Of a DNA stretch of 64,000 nucleotides, positions 8,576 to 16,833 are shown in pieces. Position 1 is the stretch's first letter. Every line of letters starts with the position of its first letter. The translations under genes and the position numbers were made by a program. The notes beneath the pieces were generated by a model, which was not told where the DNA came from, did no database searches, and worked only from the letters and a program-made list of their open reading frames with translations. Where the stretch lies: positions 248,001 through 312,000 of the forward strand of contig NZ_LNTU01000038.1 in assembly GCF_001558695.1 (NCBI RefSeq), written 5' to 3'. Source of the DNA: Paramesorhizobium deserti (GTDB lineage: Bacteria; Pseudomonadota; Alphaproteobacteria; Rhizobiales; Rhizobiaceae).

Positions 8576-9829
8576 TCAGGCGGAAGCGCCGGTTTGCGCG
8601 AGCTGGTCGAGATGCATGCGGATATGGGCGGCTTCGGCCGCAGTATTGGCGAGGGAGATGGCGCGGTCGAAGGCGATGCGTGCCTCCTCGTTGCGGCCGA
8701 GCTTCATCAGCAGACCGCCCTTAACGCCGAAATAGTGGAAATAGCCGGAAAGCCTTTCCTCCAGCGGTTCGATGAGGGCGAGCGCATCGGCGGGCCCGCG
8801 CACCTTCTCGACCGCGACCGCGCGGTTGAGCGTGACGACAGGAGAGGGGGTGTGTGTCTCGAGCGCAGCATAAAGCAGTTCGATCTCCCTCCAGTCCGTA
8901 TCCTCGGGACGCGCCGCGCGGGCATGCAGCGCGGCGATCGCCGCCTGGATCTGGTAAGGACCAGGGCGTCTGTGCCGCATCGCCTTGTCGATGAGCGCCA
9001 AGCCCTCCGCGATCATCTGCCTGTTCCAGCGGCTGCGGTCCTGGCTTTCGAGCAGGATGATCGCGCCGTCGGCGTCGAAACGAGCGGCTGCGCGGGCATG
9101 CTGAAGGAGCAGCAGCGCCATCAGTCCCATGATCTCGGGTTCAGTGGGAAAGATGCGCAGGAGCAGCCGTGCCAATCTTATGGCTTCGTCACAAAGCGGA
9201 AACCGCGCCTTGGCCTCGCTCCCACCTGCCGAATAGCCCTCGTTGAAGATGAGATAGACCATGGCGCTGACGACCGCCAGCCGCTCCGCCCTTTCGATCG
9301 GGCCGGGCGTCTCGAAAGGCAGATCGCCCGCGCCGATGCGCGCCTTGGCCCGGGTAATGCGCTGCTCCATGGCGCTTTCGCTGACGAGGAAGGCGCGCGC
9401 GATCTGCCGTACCGGCAGGCCCGAAACGATCCTGAGCGCCAGTGCGATCTGCTGCGTGGCAGGGAGATCAGGGTGACAGCAGATGAAGAGCAGGCGCAGG
9501 ATGTCGTCGCGATAATCGGCGACGTCCATCTTCTCGGCGACGGCGGATTCGGTATCTCCGAGGTCGGACAGCTGCTCTTCGGGTGGCAGTGCCTGATGCT
9601 TCGCCTGGCGCCGCACCACGTCGATCGCGCTGTTGCGCCCGACGAAGATCAGCCATGCCGTTGGATCGCGCGGCGGGCCATTTTTCGCCCAGCTCTTGAG
9701 CGCCTTCAGGCAGGCCTCCTGGAATGCTTCCTCCGCCGTGTCGAGATCGCGGAAATAGCGAAGCAATGCGCCCACCGCCTGGGGGCGGGCGGCAGTCAGC
9801 GCGGTGTCGATCCAAAGGGTGTCGTTCAT
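8576..9829 (-). CDS. ECF42-type RNA polymerase sigma factor with long C-terminal TPR-like extension
   Basis: A 417-residue ECF sigma factor, twice the usual ECF length. Region 2 is at about 10-80 (LDTAEEAFQEACLKALKSW), region 4 at about 115-175 (LPVRQIARAFLVSESAMEQRI), then DUF6596 and a helical TPR-like tail to the C-terminus (ALIEPLEERLSGYFHYFGVKG). This architecture and the upstream DGPF gene define group ECF42, which has no classical anti-sigma factor; the C-terminal extension is known to be required for activity. The start codon overlaps the stop of the DGPF gene (ATGA, 9826-9829), so translation is coupled. Two matching promoters in this window are probable targets. The inducing signal is unknown. 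Confidence 0.93.
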   Translation of the reverse strand: MNDTLWIDTALTAARPQAVGALLRYFRDLDTAEEAFQEACLKALKSWAKNGPPRDPTAWLIFVGRNSAIDVVRRQAKHQALPPEEQLSDLGDTESAVAEKMDVADYRDDILRLLFICCHPDLPATQQIALALRIVSGLPVRQIARAFLVSESAMEQRITRAKARIGAGDLPFETPGPIERAERLAVVSAMVYLIFNEGYSAGGSEAKARFPLCDEAIRLARLLLRIFPTEPEIMGLMALLLLQHARAAARFDADGAIILLESQDRSRWNRQMIAEGLALIDKAMRHRRPGPYQIQAAIAALHARAARPEDTDWREIELLYAALETHTPSPVVTLNRAVAVEKVRGPADALALIEPLEERLSGYFHYFGVKGGLLMKLGRNEEARIAFDRAISLANTAAEAAHIRMHLDQLAQTGASA

Positions 9830-10200
9830 GTCTGGCCTGGTGCGGGATGATAAAGCATGATTGGTCGGATTTCATAGGAGCCGGTGCCTGGATTGGCGCG
9901 CGCGAGATCGCGTGCGGTATCGAGCGCAGCATCGAGCGATGCGGCCTCGATCACGTAGAAGCCCAGGAGCTGTTCCTTCGTTTCGGCAAACGGCCCGTCT
10001 ATGACGAGCGGCGCATCGCCGTTCTTGCGCAGGGTGGTCGCCGCCGTCGTCGGCAGGAGCCGGGCGACGGGACCGAGCCTTCCTTCCTTGGCAAGCCCCT
10101 CCTGCACGGCCATGAGTTTTCCCATGACCTCGTCTTCTTCCTCCTTGGACCAGGAGCCGACGACGTCTTCCGAATTATAGCAAAGGATCGCATAGAGCAT
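9826..10200 (-). CDS. DGPF/YCII-related protein, ECF42 sigma-factor partner
   Basis: A 124-residue YCII-like protein beginning MLYAILCYNSEDVV, with the eponymous DGPF motif in VIDGPFAETKEQLLGFYVIE. Members are encoded next to ECF42 sigma factors in many phyla; their function is unknown, though the YCII fold resembles ferredoxin-like enzymes. The ATG at 10200 was chosen over upstream in-frame ATGs (10254, 10215) because GAGGA stands 7 nt before it and because a longer start would overlap the ECF42-type promoter at 10227-10253. The gene overlaps the sigma gene by 4 nt. Confidence 0.88.
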   Translation of the reverse strand: MLYAILCYNSEDVVGSWSKEEEDEVMGKLMAVQEGLAKEGRLGPVARLLPTTAATTLRKNGDAPLVIDGPFAETKEQLLGFYVIEAASLDAALDTARDLARANPGTGSYEIRPIMLYHPAPGQT

Positions 10201-10226
10201 TGGCACATTCCTCATCTCGTTCTCAG

Positions 10227-10253
10227 GACGAATGAGTATGGCCTTTCCCGACA
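10227..10253 (-). promoter_or_regulatory. ECF42-type autoregulatory promoter upstream of DGPF-sigma operon
   Basis: On the minus strand: TGTCGG (10253-10248), 17 bp, CGTC (10230-10227), with the same spacing and the same TTCGTCCT -10 context as the copy before the SnoaL-like gene. It leaves a leader of about 20 nt before the ATG at 10200. Confidence 0.65.
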
Positions 10254-10288
10254 TCAGGTCGAGAATTTTTTGTTTCTGATGCGGTGGC

Positions 10289-11389
10289 TTATCGCATGGC
10301 CCTGCCGCCGCCGATGATCAGATTACTCCAGTCAGCGATGAAACGCTCGCGCTGCGCATGATCCTGGGCGGCGAGAAGCTCCGGGCCGATGCGGATCGGC
10401 CGCGCGATACCGGATTGGACGAGCGTCAGCGGGCCGTCGACATCCGGCGGCAGGGGACCTTTTTCGGAAAAGAAGAAGGCCTTCTCGCGGGCGACGGCCT
10501 GGCCCCGCGGCGATAGCAGATAATCGAGAAACCGGGCGCCGAGATCGCCGCGCGTCGCATTCTTCGGGATCATCGCGCCTCGGCTGAGAATCAGCGTGTA
10601 ATCGCGGGGTAGGACGATCTTCAACTGCGGATTCCGCTTGTGCTCGGCATAGGCGTAGGAGCCGAGAATATTGTAGCCGATGTAGAAATTGCCGCTCGCC
10701 ACCTGCTGCAGGACCTCGCTGTTACAACAGCGGACAGCGGCATCGGCACGGCTCATGCTCTCCAGAAGACGGCCATAGACGGTGGTCGTCTGCTTCGCGT
10801 CATAGAAGGCGAGCAGATAGCCGATGCCGGACTGGCGCAGATCATAGGTGCCGATCCGCCCGCGATAGAAATCGAGCTTGCGGCGAAGCAGATCGGCGAG
10901 CTCCACATGCGTCCGGGGTACGTCTCCGGCGGGCACCAGATTGCTGTTATAGACGAAGACGGACGGCTCGAAAGTGAAGCCGAAGACCTCGTCGCGCCAA
11001 TTGGCCCATGGGGCGACGCTTCCGGTCCGTGGCGAACGATGCGGTACGGCGCAGCCGTCATTGGCGAGTTTAACCAACTGGTCGACGGAGGACGACAGAT
11101 AGATGCTGCCAAGCGCGCTCCCATTGCCGCAGGCCTTGTCCGCATCATTGTAGAGATCGTTGGTGACATATTCGACATATTCGACGGCGATCTCGGGAGC
11201 CATCTTCTGGAAGTCGAGGATGAGCGGTTTCATCGCGTCGATGTCGGTGGCCGCATGGATGGAGAGCACGTCGCGTTCGACCTCTCCGGCCGCGAAGAAG
11301 TGGCGGCTGCCCTCCAGCGCATTTGCCGAACCGGCGAAGAAAATGACGGCCGCCGTGGCGGCGCAAAAGCGGATCAGAGCATTCTTCAT
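10289..11389 (-). CDS. Periplasmic binding protein coupled to the TctDE-like two-component system
   Basis: The start MKNALIRFCAATAAVIFFAG is a typical signal peptide, with cleavage probably after SANA (about residue 24). The mature part resembles Fe(III)/phosphoglycerate-type (PgtC-like, cluster D) binding proteins: VLSIHAATDIDAMKPLILDF at the N-terminus and FLDYLLSPRGQAVAREKAF near the C-terminus. No ABC permease or ATPase gene is adjacent. Instead its ATG overlaps the stop of the sensor kinase gene (ATGA, 11386-11389), so it is translated with the kinase. By analogy with PgtC-PgtB or TctC-TctE it may present a ligand to the kinase rather than feed a transporter; that role is inferred. Confidence 0.82.
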   Translation of the reverse strand: MKNALIRFCAATAAVIFFAGSANALEGSRHFFAAGEVERDVLSIHAATDIDAMKPLILDFQKMAPEIAVEYVEYVTNDLYNDADKACGNGSALGSIYLSSSVDQLVKLANDGCAVPHRSPRTGSVAPWANWRDEVFGFTFEPSVFVYNSNLVPAGDVPRTHVELADLLRRKLDFYRGRIGTYDLRQSGIGYLLAFYDAKQTTTVYGRLLESMSRADAAVRCCNSEVLQQVASGNFYIGYNILGSYAYAEHKRNPQLKIVLPRDYTLILSRGAMIPKNATRGDLGARFLDYLLSPRGQAVAREKAFFFSEKGPLPPDVDGPLTLVQSGIARPIRIGPELLAAQDHAQRERFIADWSNLIIGGGRAMR

Positions 11390-12789
11390 TTCTGTTTCCT
11401 TACTTCTGCTTCTCCGCTCGCCAGGGGAATTTCGAGATAGACGGTGAAGCCGCATTCTCCTTTTTCGCGGAAGCCGAGATTGCCGCCATGGGCGGTTGCA
11501 ACCTCTGACGCAATGGCGAAACCAAGGCCGCCGCTGCCCTCATGCGCCTTGGACGTGACGAAGCGCTGCGTCACCTTTTCCCATTCCTTGGGCGGAATGC
11601 CCGGCCCGTCGTCCTCGACTTCGACACGCGCATTGTCTTTGTCGCTGACGACCCGCACTTCGAGGCGCGATATCGTTCCATGCCTGAGCGAATTGTCGAT
11701 CACGTTGACAATCGCCTCGCGTAGGGAGACCGGATCGCCCAGCACCATGGGCGCTTCGTTGGGCGCCTCGAACGAGACCACGATATCTGGATCAATGGTG
11801 ATCGGGATGGCCGCGCGGAAGGCGCGCCTTGCAATATCCACCAGATTGACCGGCGCCAATTGCACCGATTCCGAACGGTGGATCACCATGGCGTGGCTCA
11901 AGAGCTGGTTCGTCAGCCGCGCCAGTTCATCGGCACGCTTCTTCACCCGGGCGAGATGCCGGCGGCCGGATTCGTCCATCTGGTCCTGGCCGAGCAGGTC
12001 CACCTGCGCTGAGAGCGCAGTCAATGGCGTCCTGATCTGATGGGCGGCATCGGCGATGAAACGCTGCAAAAGGTCCACCCGCTCGTTGAGCCGGCCCATG
12101 AAATGATTGATCGAGGCTAGGAAGGGCTGAAGTTCGCGCGGCGCCTCGACCTCGACCGGGGTCAGGTCCTGCGGATCGCGGCGGCGCATCGCGGCGCCCA
12201 GATGGGCGATCGGCTGCAGCGAGTAGCGGATGGCGAGCATGGTTCCCGCCAGGGCGAGGAGGCTCATCGCCGCAACGAGAATCGTAGCCCGATAGGTCAG
12301 CTCGCTGGCGAGCGCCCTGCGGGCCTCCGTCGTCTGCGCAACAATGACATGAGCGAAGCCCGAGAGGGTGGGATCCGAAAGCGCGCGGGCGACGATGGTG
12401 AGGCGAACCGGAACGCCGCGAAATTGCGTGGAAGCAAAGACCGGATCGGCGCGGACTGTATCGAGATCGATATCCGTCTGGAGATCATCATAGCCGGTCA
12501 ACGTCCGCCCGGCGGGGTCCACGACGCGGTAGAAGATACGGTCGCTCGCCGCCAGCCCAAGCAGTTCGAAAGCTGATGATGGCAGGTTAATGACGAGATG
12601 GCCCGCGTCGACGGTCAGGCTTTCCGCCATCTGGATCGCCGCGCCGAGCAGCAGCCGGTCATAGGCGTCGTCCGCCGCGGCCCTGGCGTAATACCAGGCG
12701 GCAGTGATCAGCAATGCCGCTCCCGTGCACAGGACGAGGGCAACCCTTAGCGCCAGACGCCAGAAAAGCGAGGGCTCACGCCGTGTCAT
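11386..12789 (-). CDS. TctE-like sensor histidine kinase
   Basis: A 467-residue inner-membrane kinase starting MTRREPSLFWRLALRVALVL. There are two membrane segments (about 10-32 and 160-182) with a periplasmic TctE N-terminal-type sensor domain between them, then HAMP, HisKA and HATPase_c. The phospho-acceptor is His250 in DAAHQIRTPLTAL; the N box is VNVIDNSLRHG, the G1 box DDGPGIP and the G2 box GSGGLGFAI. ATG 12789 was preferred to the longer frame because it overlaps the response regulator end by only 14 nt. The operon order is regulator, kinase, binding protein, divergent from tctCBA, which strongly suggests that it senses the substrate of that transporter. Confidence 0.9.
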   Translation of the reverse strand: MTRREPSLFWRLALRVALVLCTGAALLITAAWYYARAAADDAYDRLLLGAAIQMAESLTVDAGHLVINLPSSAFELLGLAASDRIFYRVVDPAGRTLTGYDDLQTDIDLDTVRADPVFASTQFRGVPVRLTIVARALSDPTLSGFAHVIVAQTTEARRALASELTYRATILVAAMSLLALAGTMLAIRYSLQPIAHLGAAMRRRDPQDLTPVEVEAPRELQPFLASINHFMGRLNERVDLLQRFIADAAHQIRTPLTALSAQVDLLGQDQMDESGRRHLARVKKRADELARLTNQLLSHAMVIHRSESVQLAPVNLVDIARRAFRAAIPITIDPDIVVSFEAPNEAPMVLGDPVSLREAIVNVIDNSLRHGTISRLEVRVVSDKDNARVEVEDDGPGIPPKEWEKVTQRFVTSKAHEGSGGLGFAIASEVATAHGGNLGFREKGECGFTVYLEIPLASGEAEVRKQK

Positions 12790-13453
12790 CGGAGACCAGC
12801 TGGTAGCCGAGGCCGCGGACGGTGACGATGCGGGCGCGCGAACCCTCAAGTTTCTTGCGCAGCCGGCCGACATAGAGCTCGATGGCGTTGTGATGGCCGG
12901 CCGGCTCCTCGAAGCCGAAGAGCTGGTCGAGCAGTTCGTCCTTGCTGAAGACGCGGCCCGGGCGCGTGGCGAGGATTTCCAAGAGCGTCATTTCCCGGCG
13001 CTTTAACTGCACCTCGCGCTTGCCGACCCGTACGCTGCGGCTCGATCGGTCGAGGACGATGTCGCCGCACTCGATCAGATTGGTCGCTTCCCCGGCATGG
13101 CGGCGCAGGAGAACGCGGGCGCGCGCCTCCAGTTCGCGGAAATCGAACGGCTTGACGAGATAGTCGTCGGCGCCGAGATCCAGCGCTCCCACACGATCCT
13201 CGATCTCGGAACGTGCCGTCAGCACCAGGACGGGGATGGACTTCCTGGCCTGGCGCAGGCGGCGCAGGATCTCGAATCCATCGAGGCTGGGGAGCATGAC
13301 GTCGAGAATGACCAAGTCGTAATCGGTGAAATCGAGGATGTCGGACGCGGCCTGGCCATCGGTTTCCCAATCGACCGTATGCCCGACCGTCTCGAACCGG
13401 TGGCTGATCGCCTCCCCCACGTCCTGGGTATCCTCGACAAGAAGAATGCGCAT
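12776..13453 (-). CDS. TctD-like OmpR-family response regulator
   Basis: A 225-residue regulator with a receiver domain (1-115: acidic pocket E7/D8, phospho-Asp51 in VILDVMLP, Lys in DDYLVKPFDF) and an OmpR-type winged helix (about 130-222: LKRREMTLLEILATRPGRVF, VYVGRLRKKLE-type recognition region, TVRGLGYQL). It is the first gene of the minus-strand operon and is divergent from tctC across a 313 bp gap; homologous TctD proteins activate tct transporter genes in the presence of citrate-like substrates. An 11-bp-periodic direct repeat in the gap is a candidate binding site. Confidence 0.92.
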   Translation of the reverse strand: MRILLVEDTQDVGEAISHRFETVGHTVDWETDGQAASDILDFTDYDLVILDVMLPSLDGFEILRRLRQARKSIPVLVLTARSEIEDRVGALDLGADDYLVKPFDFRELEARARVLLRRHAGEATNLIECGDIVLDRSSRSVRVGKREVQLKRREMTLLEILATRPGRVFSKDELLDQLFGFEEPAGHHNAIELYVGRLRKKLEGSRARIVTVRGLGYQLVSDDTA

Positions 13454-13766
13454 TTTGATGCATTTGCACGGAAAATGGCGGCAATCAAGAAGAAGCGCGT
13501 GGAAACGGCCACCGCTGGATTCTCCCGTGACAGCATGGTGACAGGTTTCCCTTCTATGAATGCAGCAGCCTGTCCGCGGGAGAAGGACCGGACAGCGGCG
13601 CGGAGGAAATCGCGAAACTCACCCGAATACGGAAGCCAGGAGCTTCCGCGGGGTTCTCTGCACAGGGCCGATGCATCGTGACTGCATGCGATGCGACGGC
13701 CTGCATGCCGTTGTGACGAGATCCGGCATCCGGCGTAGGCCGATATAATCAACGTGGGAGAGGATT
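13454..13766. promoter_or_regulatory. Divergent intergenic region tctD/tctC
   Basis: This 313 bp region without a gene separates the two-component operon from tctCBA. It contains the direct repeat at 13527-13544, a 7-bp inverted repeat CTGTCCG/CGGACAG at 13570-13595 with a 12-nt spacer, and a TATAAT at 13744-13749 that could be the tctC -10 box, though no good -35 lies 16-18 bp upstream, as expected for an activator-dependent promoter. Confidence 0.5.
13527..13544 (+). promoter_or_regulatory. GTGACAG direct repeat, candidate TctD-like binding site
   Basis: GTGACAG at 13527-13533 and again at 13538-13544, an 11-bp period. OmpR-family regulators usually bind head-to-tail half-sites with 10-11 bp spacing. 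The site is between the divergent tctD and tctC starts. Confidence 0.4.
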
Positions 13767-14738
13767 ATGATGAAATTGAAGACTGGAGCCCTCGTCGTCG
13801 GCATGCTGTTCGCGGCGCTGGCGGGAAACGCGATGGCGGAGCCGGCGAAGCCCGAATGTCTCGCCGGGGCAAAGCCCGGCGGCGGCTTCGACCTGACCTG
13901 CCGTCTGGCGGCCAATTCGCTGCTCGAAGCCAAGCTGATTAGCAAGCCCATGGCTGTCACTTATATGGAAGGCGGCGTCGGCGCGGTGGCCTATAACCAC
14001 GTGATCGGCAAGCGCGGCTCCGACGGCAATCTGATCACTGCTGCTTCTTCCGGCTCGGCGCTGCTGATCGCCCAAGGCAAGTTCGGCCAGTATGACGAGA
14101 ACGCCGTCCGCTGGCTCGGCGCGCTGGGCGCTGATTACGGCGTGCTGGTCGTCGCCGCGGATTCGCCGATCAAGAATCTTGGCGAACTGATCGAGGCCTA
14201 CAAGGCCAATCCTTCCGATTTCGCTATTGCCGGCGGCGGCGCCGTTGGGTCGCAGGACTGGATGAAGGGTGCGATCCTTGCAAAGGCCGCGGGCCAGGAT
14301 CCGAAGTCGATGCGCTACGTCGCGCTGGAGGGCGGTGGCGCCGTGCTGACGGCGCTGGAGGGCGGCCATGTCAAGGTCGGCTCCGGCGATGCCGCCGAGA
14401 TGGTGCAGCATCATACCGCCGGAAAAGTCCGCATCCTCGCTGTCATGTCGCCGGAACGCCTGCCGGGCGAACTGGCCGAAGTGCCGACCGCCAAGGAGCA
14501 GGGCGTCGATATCGAATGGCCGGTCTGGCGCGGCTATTACGTCGGCAAGGATGTTTCCGATGCCGATTACAACTGGTGGGTGGATACCCTCAACAAGCTG
14601 GCTGAGACGCCGGAGTTCAAGAAGGAGCGCGAGGCGCGCGGCCTTTATGAATTCACCCTCATCGGCAAGGATTTCGACGATCAGGTGAAGTCCGATGTCG
14701 CCCGCTTCAAGGTGCTTGCCAAGGAAGCAGGCATGTAA
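13767..14738 (+). CDS. tctC: Tripartite tricarboxylate transporter binding protein TctC
   Basis: A 323-residue periplasmic binding protein of the Bug/TctC family. The signal peptide MMKLKTGALVVGMLFAALAG ends after NAMA (about residue 24). Mature motifs include AKPGGGFDLTCRLAAN near the N-terminus and the conserved VMSPERLPGELAEVPT-type loop. It delivers a carboxylate, often citrate-like, to the TctAB membrane complex driven by an ion gradient. It is followed 69 bp later by tctB, with a stem-loop in between, and is divergent from the TctDE-like system. ATG 13767 follows GGGAGAGGATT; a second ATG directly after it is equally possible. The substrate cannot be read from the sequence. Confidence 0.93.
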   Translation: MMKLKTGALVVGMLFAALAGNAMAEPAKPECLAGAKPGGGFDLTCRLAANSLLEAKLISKPMAVTYMEGGVGAVAYNHVIGKRGSDGNLITAASSGSALLIAQGKFGQYDENAVRWLGALGADYGVLVVAADSPIKNLGELIEAYKANPSDFAIAGGGAVGSQDWMKGAILAKAAGQDPKSMRYVALEGGGAVLTALEGGHVKVGSGDAAEMVQHHTAGKVRILAVMSPERLPGELAEVPTAKEQGVDIEWPVWRGYYVGKDVSDADYNWWVDTLNKLAETPEFKKEREARGLYEFTLIGKDFDDQVKSDVARFKVLAKEAGM

Positions 14739-14747
14739 TGACGTGAA

Positions 14748-14774
14748 GCGGTTTGCCGGTATCCGGCAAGCCGC
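14748..14774 (+). repeat. Stem-loop between tctC and tctB
   Basis: GCGGTTTGCCGG, loop TAT, CCGGCAAGCCGC: a 12-bp stem with one G-U pair, 9 nt after the tctC stop, followed by CTTTCC. It could limit read-through into tctBA or protect the 3' end of tctC mRNA. Confidence 0.65.
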
Positions 14775-14807
14775 CTTTCCTCTTCGTGCAAACGACGGAG
14801 AAAATCG

Positions 14808-15266
14808 ATGTCGGACAAAACAAAAAGTACATCCCTTGCCGGAAGAGTAGGCGGCGTCTGTCTTCTCGCCCTGGCGGTCGCCTATGGTATCGGCGGCAGC
14901 CGGATCGAATATGCCTTTGCGTCCGATCCGCTCGGGCCGCGGGTGATGCCGGTCGCGCTGGCGATCGTGCTTGGCATCTTGTGCCTGTTCTACCTGCGAA
15001 AGCCGGGAATAGCCGAGGCTTTCCCGACCGGACCGCTTCTCGTCAAGACACTCGCCGTTCCAACACTCATCATCATTGCCGTACTTCTTCTGGAGCCGCT
15101 CGGCTTTGCTGCGTCGATCTTCATCCTGACGGCGGGAGTGGGCTGGGTCTTCGGTGCGCCGCTGCGCAAGGCGCTGATCGGCGCCGCCGGGCATGCTCTC
15201 CTGTGGTGGTTCGTCTTCTCCTGGCTGCTTGAGGTCTATCTGCCGAAGGGCACGCTTTTCGGCTAA
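14808..15266 (+). CDS. tctB: Tripartite tricarboxylate transporter small membrane subunit TctB
   Basis: A 152-residue integral membrane protein with four predicted hydrophobic segments (about 12-30, 40-62, 78-100, 118-140), the size and topology of TctB. It contains DPLGPRVMPVALAIVLG, typical of the family. It partners TctA in the inner membrane. ATG 14808 follows GGAGAAAATCG. It lies 34 bp upstream of tctA, with no stem-loop in that junction. Confidence 0.9.
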   Translation: MSDKTKSTSLAGRVGGVCLLALAVAYGIGGSRIEYAFASDPLGPRVMPVALAIVLGILCLFYLRKPGIAEAFPTGPLLVKTLAVPTLIIIAVLLLEPLGFAASIFILTAGVGWVFGAPLRKALIGAAGHALLWWFVFSWLLEVYLPKGTLFG

Positions 15267-15300
15267 GCCGGAAGCGGGGAACCTGACCGAGGATATTTCC

Positions 15301-16809
15301 ATGAATCTCGAATATCTCTGGGGCGGCTTTTCCGTTGCCCTCACACTGCAGAACCTGACAATCGGCTTCATCGGCTGTTTCATCGGCACGATGGTCGGCG
15401 CACTGCCGGCGATCGGCCCGATCAATGGCATCGCGCTGCTCTTGCCGATCGCCTATACGATGGGCCTGCCGCCGGAAAGCACGATGATCCTGCTTGCCTC
15501 GATCTATTGCGGCGCCGAATATGGCGGGCGGATTTCGTCCATCCTGCTCAACGTGCCGGGCGACGCCGGCGCAGTGATGAGCGCCATCGACGGCTATCCG
15601 CTGGCGCGCCAGGGCCGTGCCGGCGAGGCGCTGATGCTGAGCGGGCTTGCCTCCTTCGTCGGCGGCATGATCGGCGCGACCGGTCTGGCGCTGTTTGCAC
15701 CGCTGCTCGCCGGCCTCGCCACGGGCTTCGGTCCGGCTGAATATTTCGTGCTGATGGTCTTCGCCTTCGCCACGCTCGGCTCCATGGTCGGCAGCCAGCC
15801 GGTGAAGACGCTTATCGGCTGCACGCTCGGGCTGATGCTTGCGACGGTCGGCCTCGATGCGACGTCCGGCGCCTACCGCTTCACCTTCAACGAGCCGGAA
15901 CTTGGCGACGGCATCGAGTTCGTGGTGCTGGTGATCGGGCTTTTCTCGATTTCCGAAGCGCTTATCATCCTCGAAAACCAGGCTTCAGGCTTCACTGTCA
16001 TCAGGCAGCTTGGGCGGATGATCGCGCGGGCCGACGATATTCGCAAATCCGTCGGTACTGCGTTGCGCAGCGCCGTGATGGGCTTCGTCGTCGGCGTGCT
16101 GCCGGGCGCCGGGGCCTCGGTGTCGAGTGCGATCGCCTACACCACCGCCAAGCGCCTGTCGGACACCGAGGGTACTTTCGGCAAGGGCGATGTGCGTGGC
16201 CTGGCGGCTCCAGAGGCCGCCAACAACGCCACCGCCTGCGGCGCCTTCGTGCCGATGCTGACGCTGGGCGTGCCGGGCTCCGGCACCACCGCCGTCATGC
16301 TCGGCGCGCTGATGCTCTACAACATCCAGCCGGGTCCGATGCTGCTCACCGAGCGTCCGGAGATTGTTGGCGGCCTGGTCGCCTCGCTCTTCATCGGCAA
16401 TATCCTGCTGTTGATCCTCAACCTGCCGCTCGTCAACCTGTTTGCCCGTGTCTTGACGGTGCCGAACTGGCTGCTCGTGCCGGGCATCCTGGTCCTGTCG
16501 ATCGTCGGTGTCTATTCCACCCACGCGTCGAGCTTCTCGGTGCTCCTGATGCTCGGGATCGGCATGGTGGGCTGGCTGTTGCGCAAGCTGGGCTTCGATA
16601 TGGCGCCGATCATCCTCGGCTTCGTGCTCGGCCACGTCATGGAGATCAATCTGCGCAACGCGCTGGCGATCAGCGGCGGAGACATCTCCATTCTGTTCCA
16701 GAGCAAGATTTCGCTGGTGCTGTGGGTGCTTGCCGCTGCAATGGCCGCTCTTCCGGTTTTCCTGAGCCGGCGGGCGAAGAAGCGGCTGAAAGCCACCGCG
16801 CCGGCCTGA
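15301..16809 (+). CDS. tctA: Tripartite tricarboxylate transporter large permease TctA
   Basis: A 502-residue protein with about 12 membrane segments, the usual TctA length. Family motifs are visible: GALPAIGPINGIALLLPI near the N-terminus, ILLNVPGDAGAVMSAIDGYP, and GVLPGAGASVSSAIAYTTAK plus GVPGSGTTAVMLGAL in the second half, an internal repeat of the PG(A/S)G type. The start at ATG 15301 has AGGA upstream; longer in-frame starts overlap tctB and are unlikely. It forms the translocation pathway with TctB for the substrate delivered by TctC. It is convergent with a GntR regulator gene 24 bp away. Confidence 0.95.
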   Translation: MNLEYLWGGFSVALTLQNLTIGFIGCFIGTMVGALPAIGPINGIALLLPIAYTMGLPPESTMILLASIYCGAEYGGRISSILLNVPGDAGAVMSAIDGYPLARQGRAGEALMLSGLASFVGGMIGATGLALFAPLLAGLATGFGPAEYFVLMVFAFATLGSMVGSQPVKTLIGCTLGLMLATVGLDATSGAYRFTFNEPELGDGIEFVVLVIGLFSISEALIILENQASGFTVIRQLGRMIARADDIRKSVGTALRSAVMGFVVGVLPGAGASVSSAIAYTTAKRLSDTEGTFGKGDVRGLAAPEAANNATACGAFVPMLTLGVPGSGTTAVMLGALMLYNIQPGPMLLTERPEIVGGLVASLFIGNILLLILNLPLVNLFARVLTVPNWLLVPGILVLSIVGVYSTHASSFSVLLMLGIGMVGWLLRKLGFDMAPIILGFVLGHVMEINLRNALAISGGDISILFQSKISLVLWVLAAAMAALPVFLSRRAKKRLKATAPA

Positions 16810-16833
16810 CCGGCGCGGGTATCCGTCATTTTC

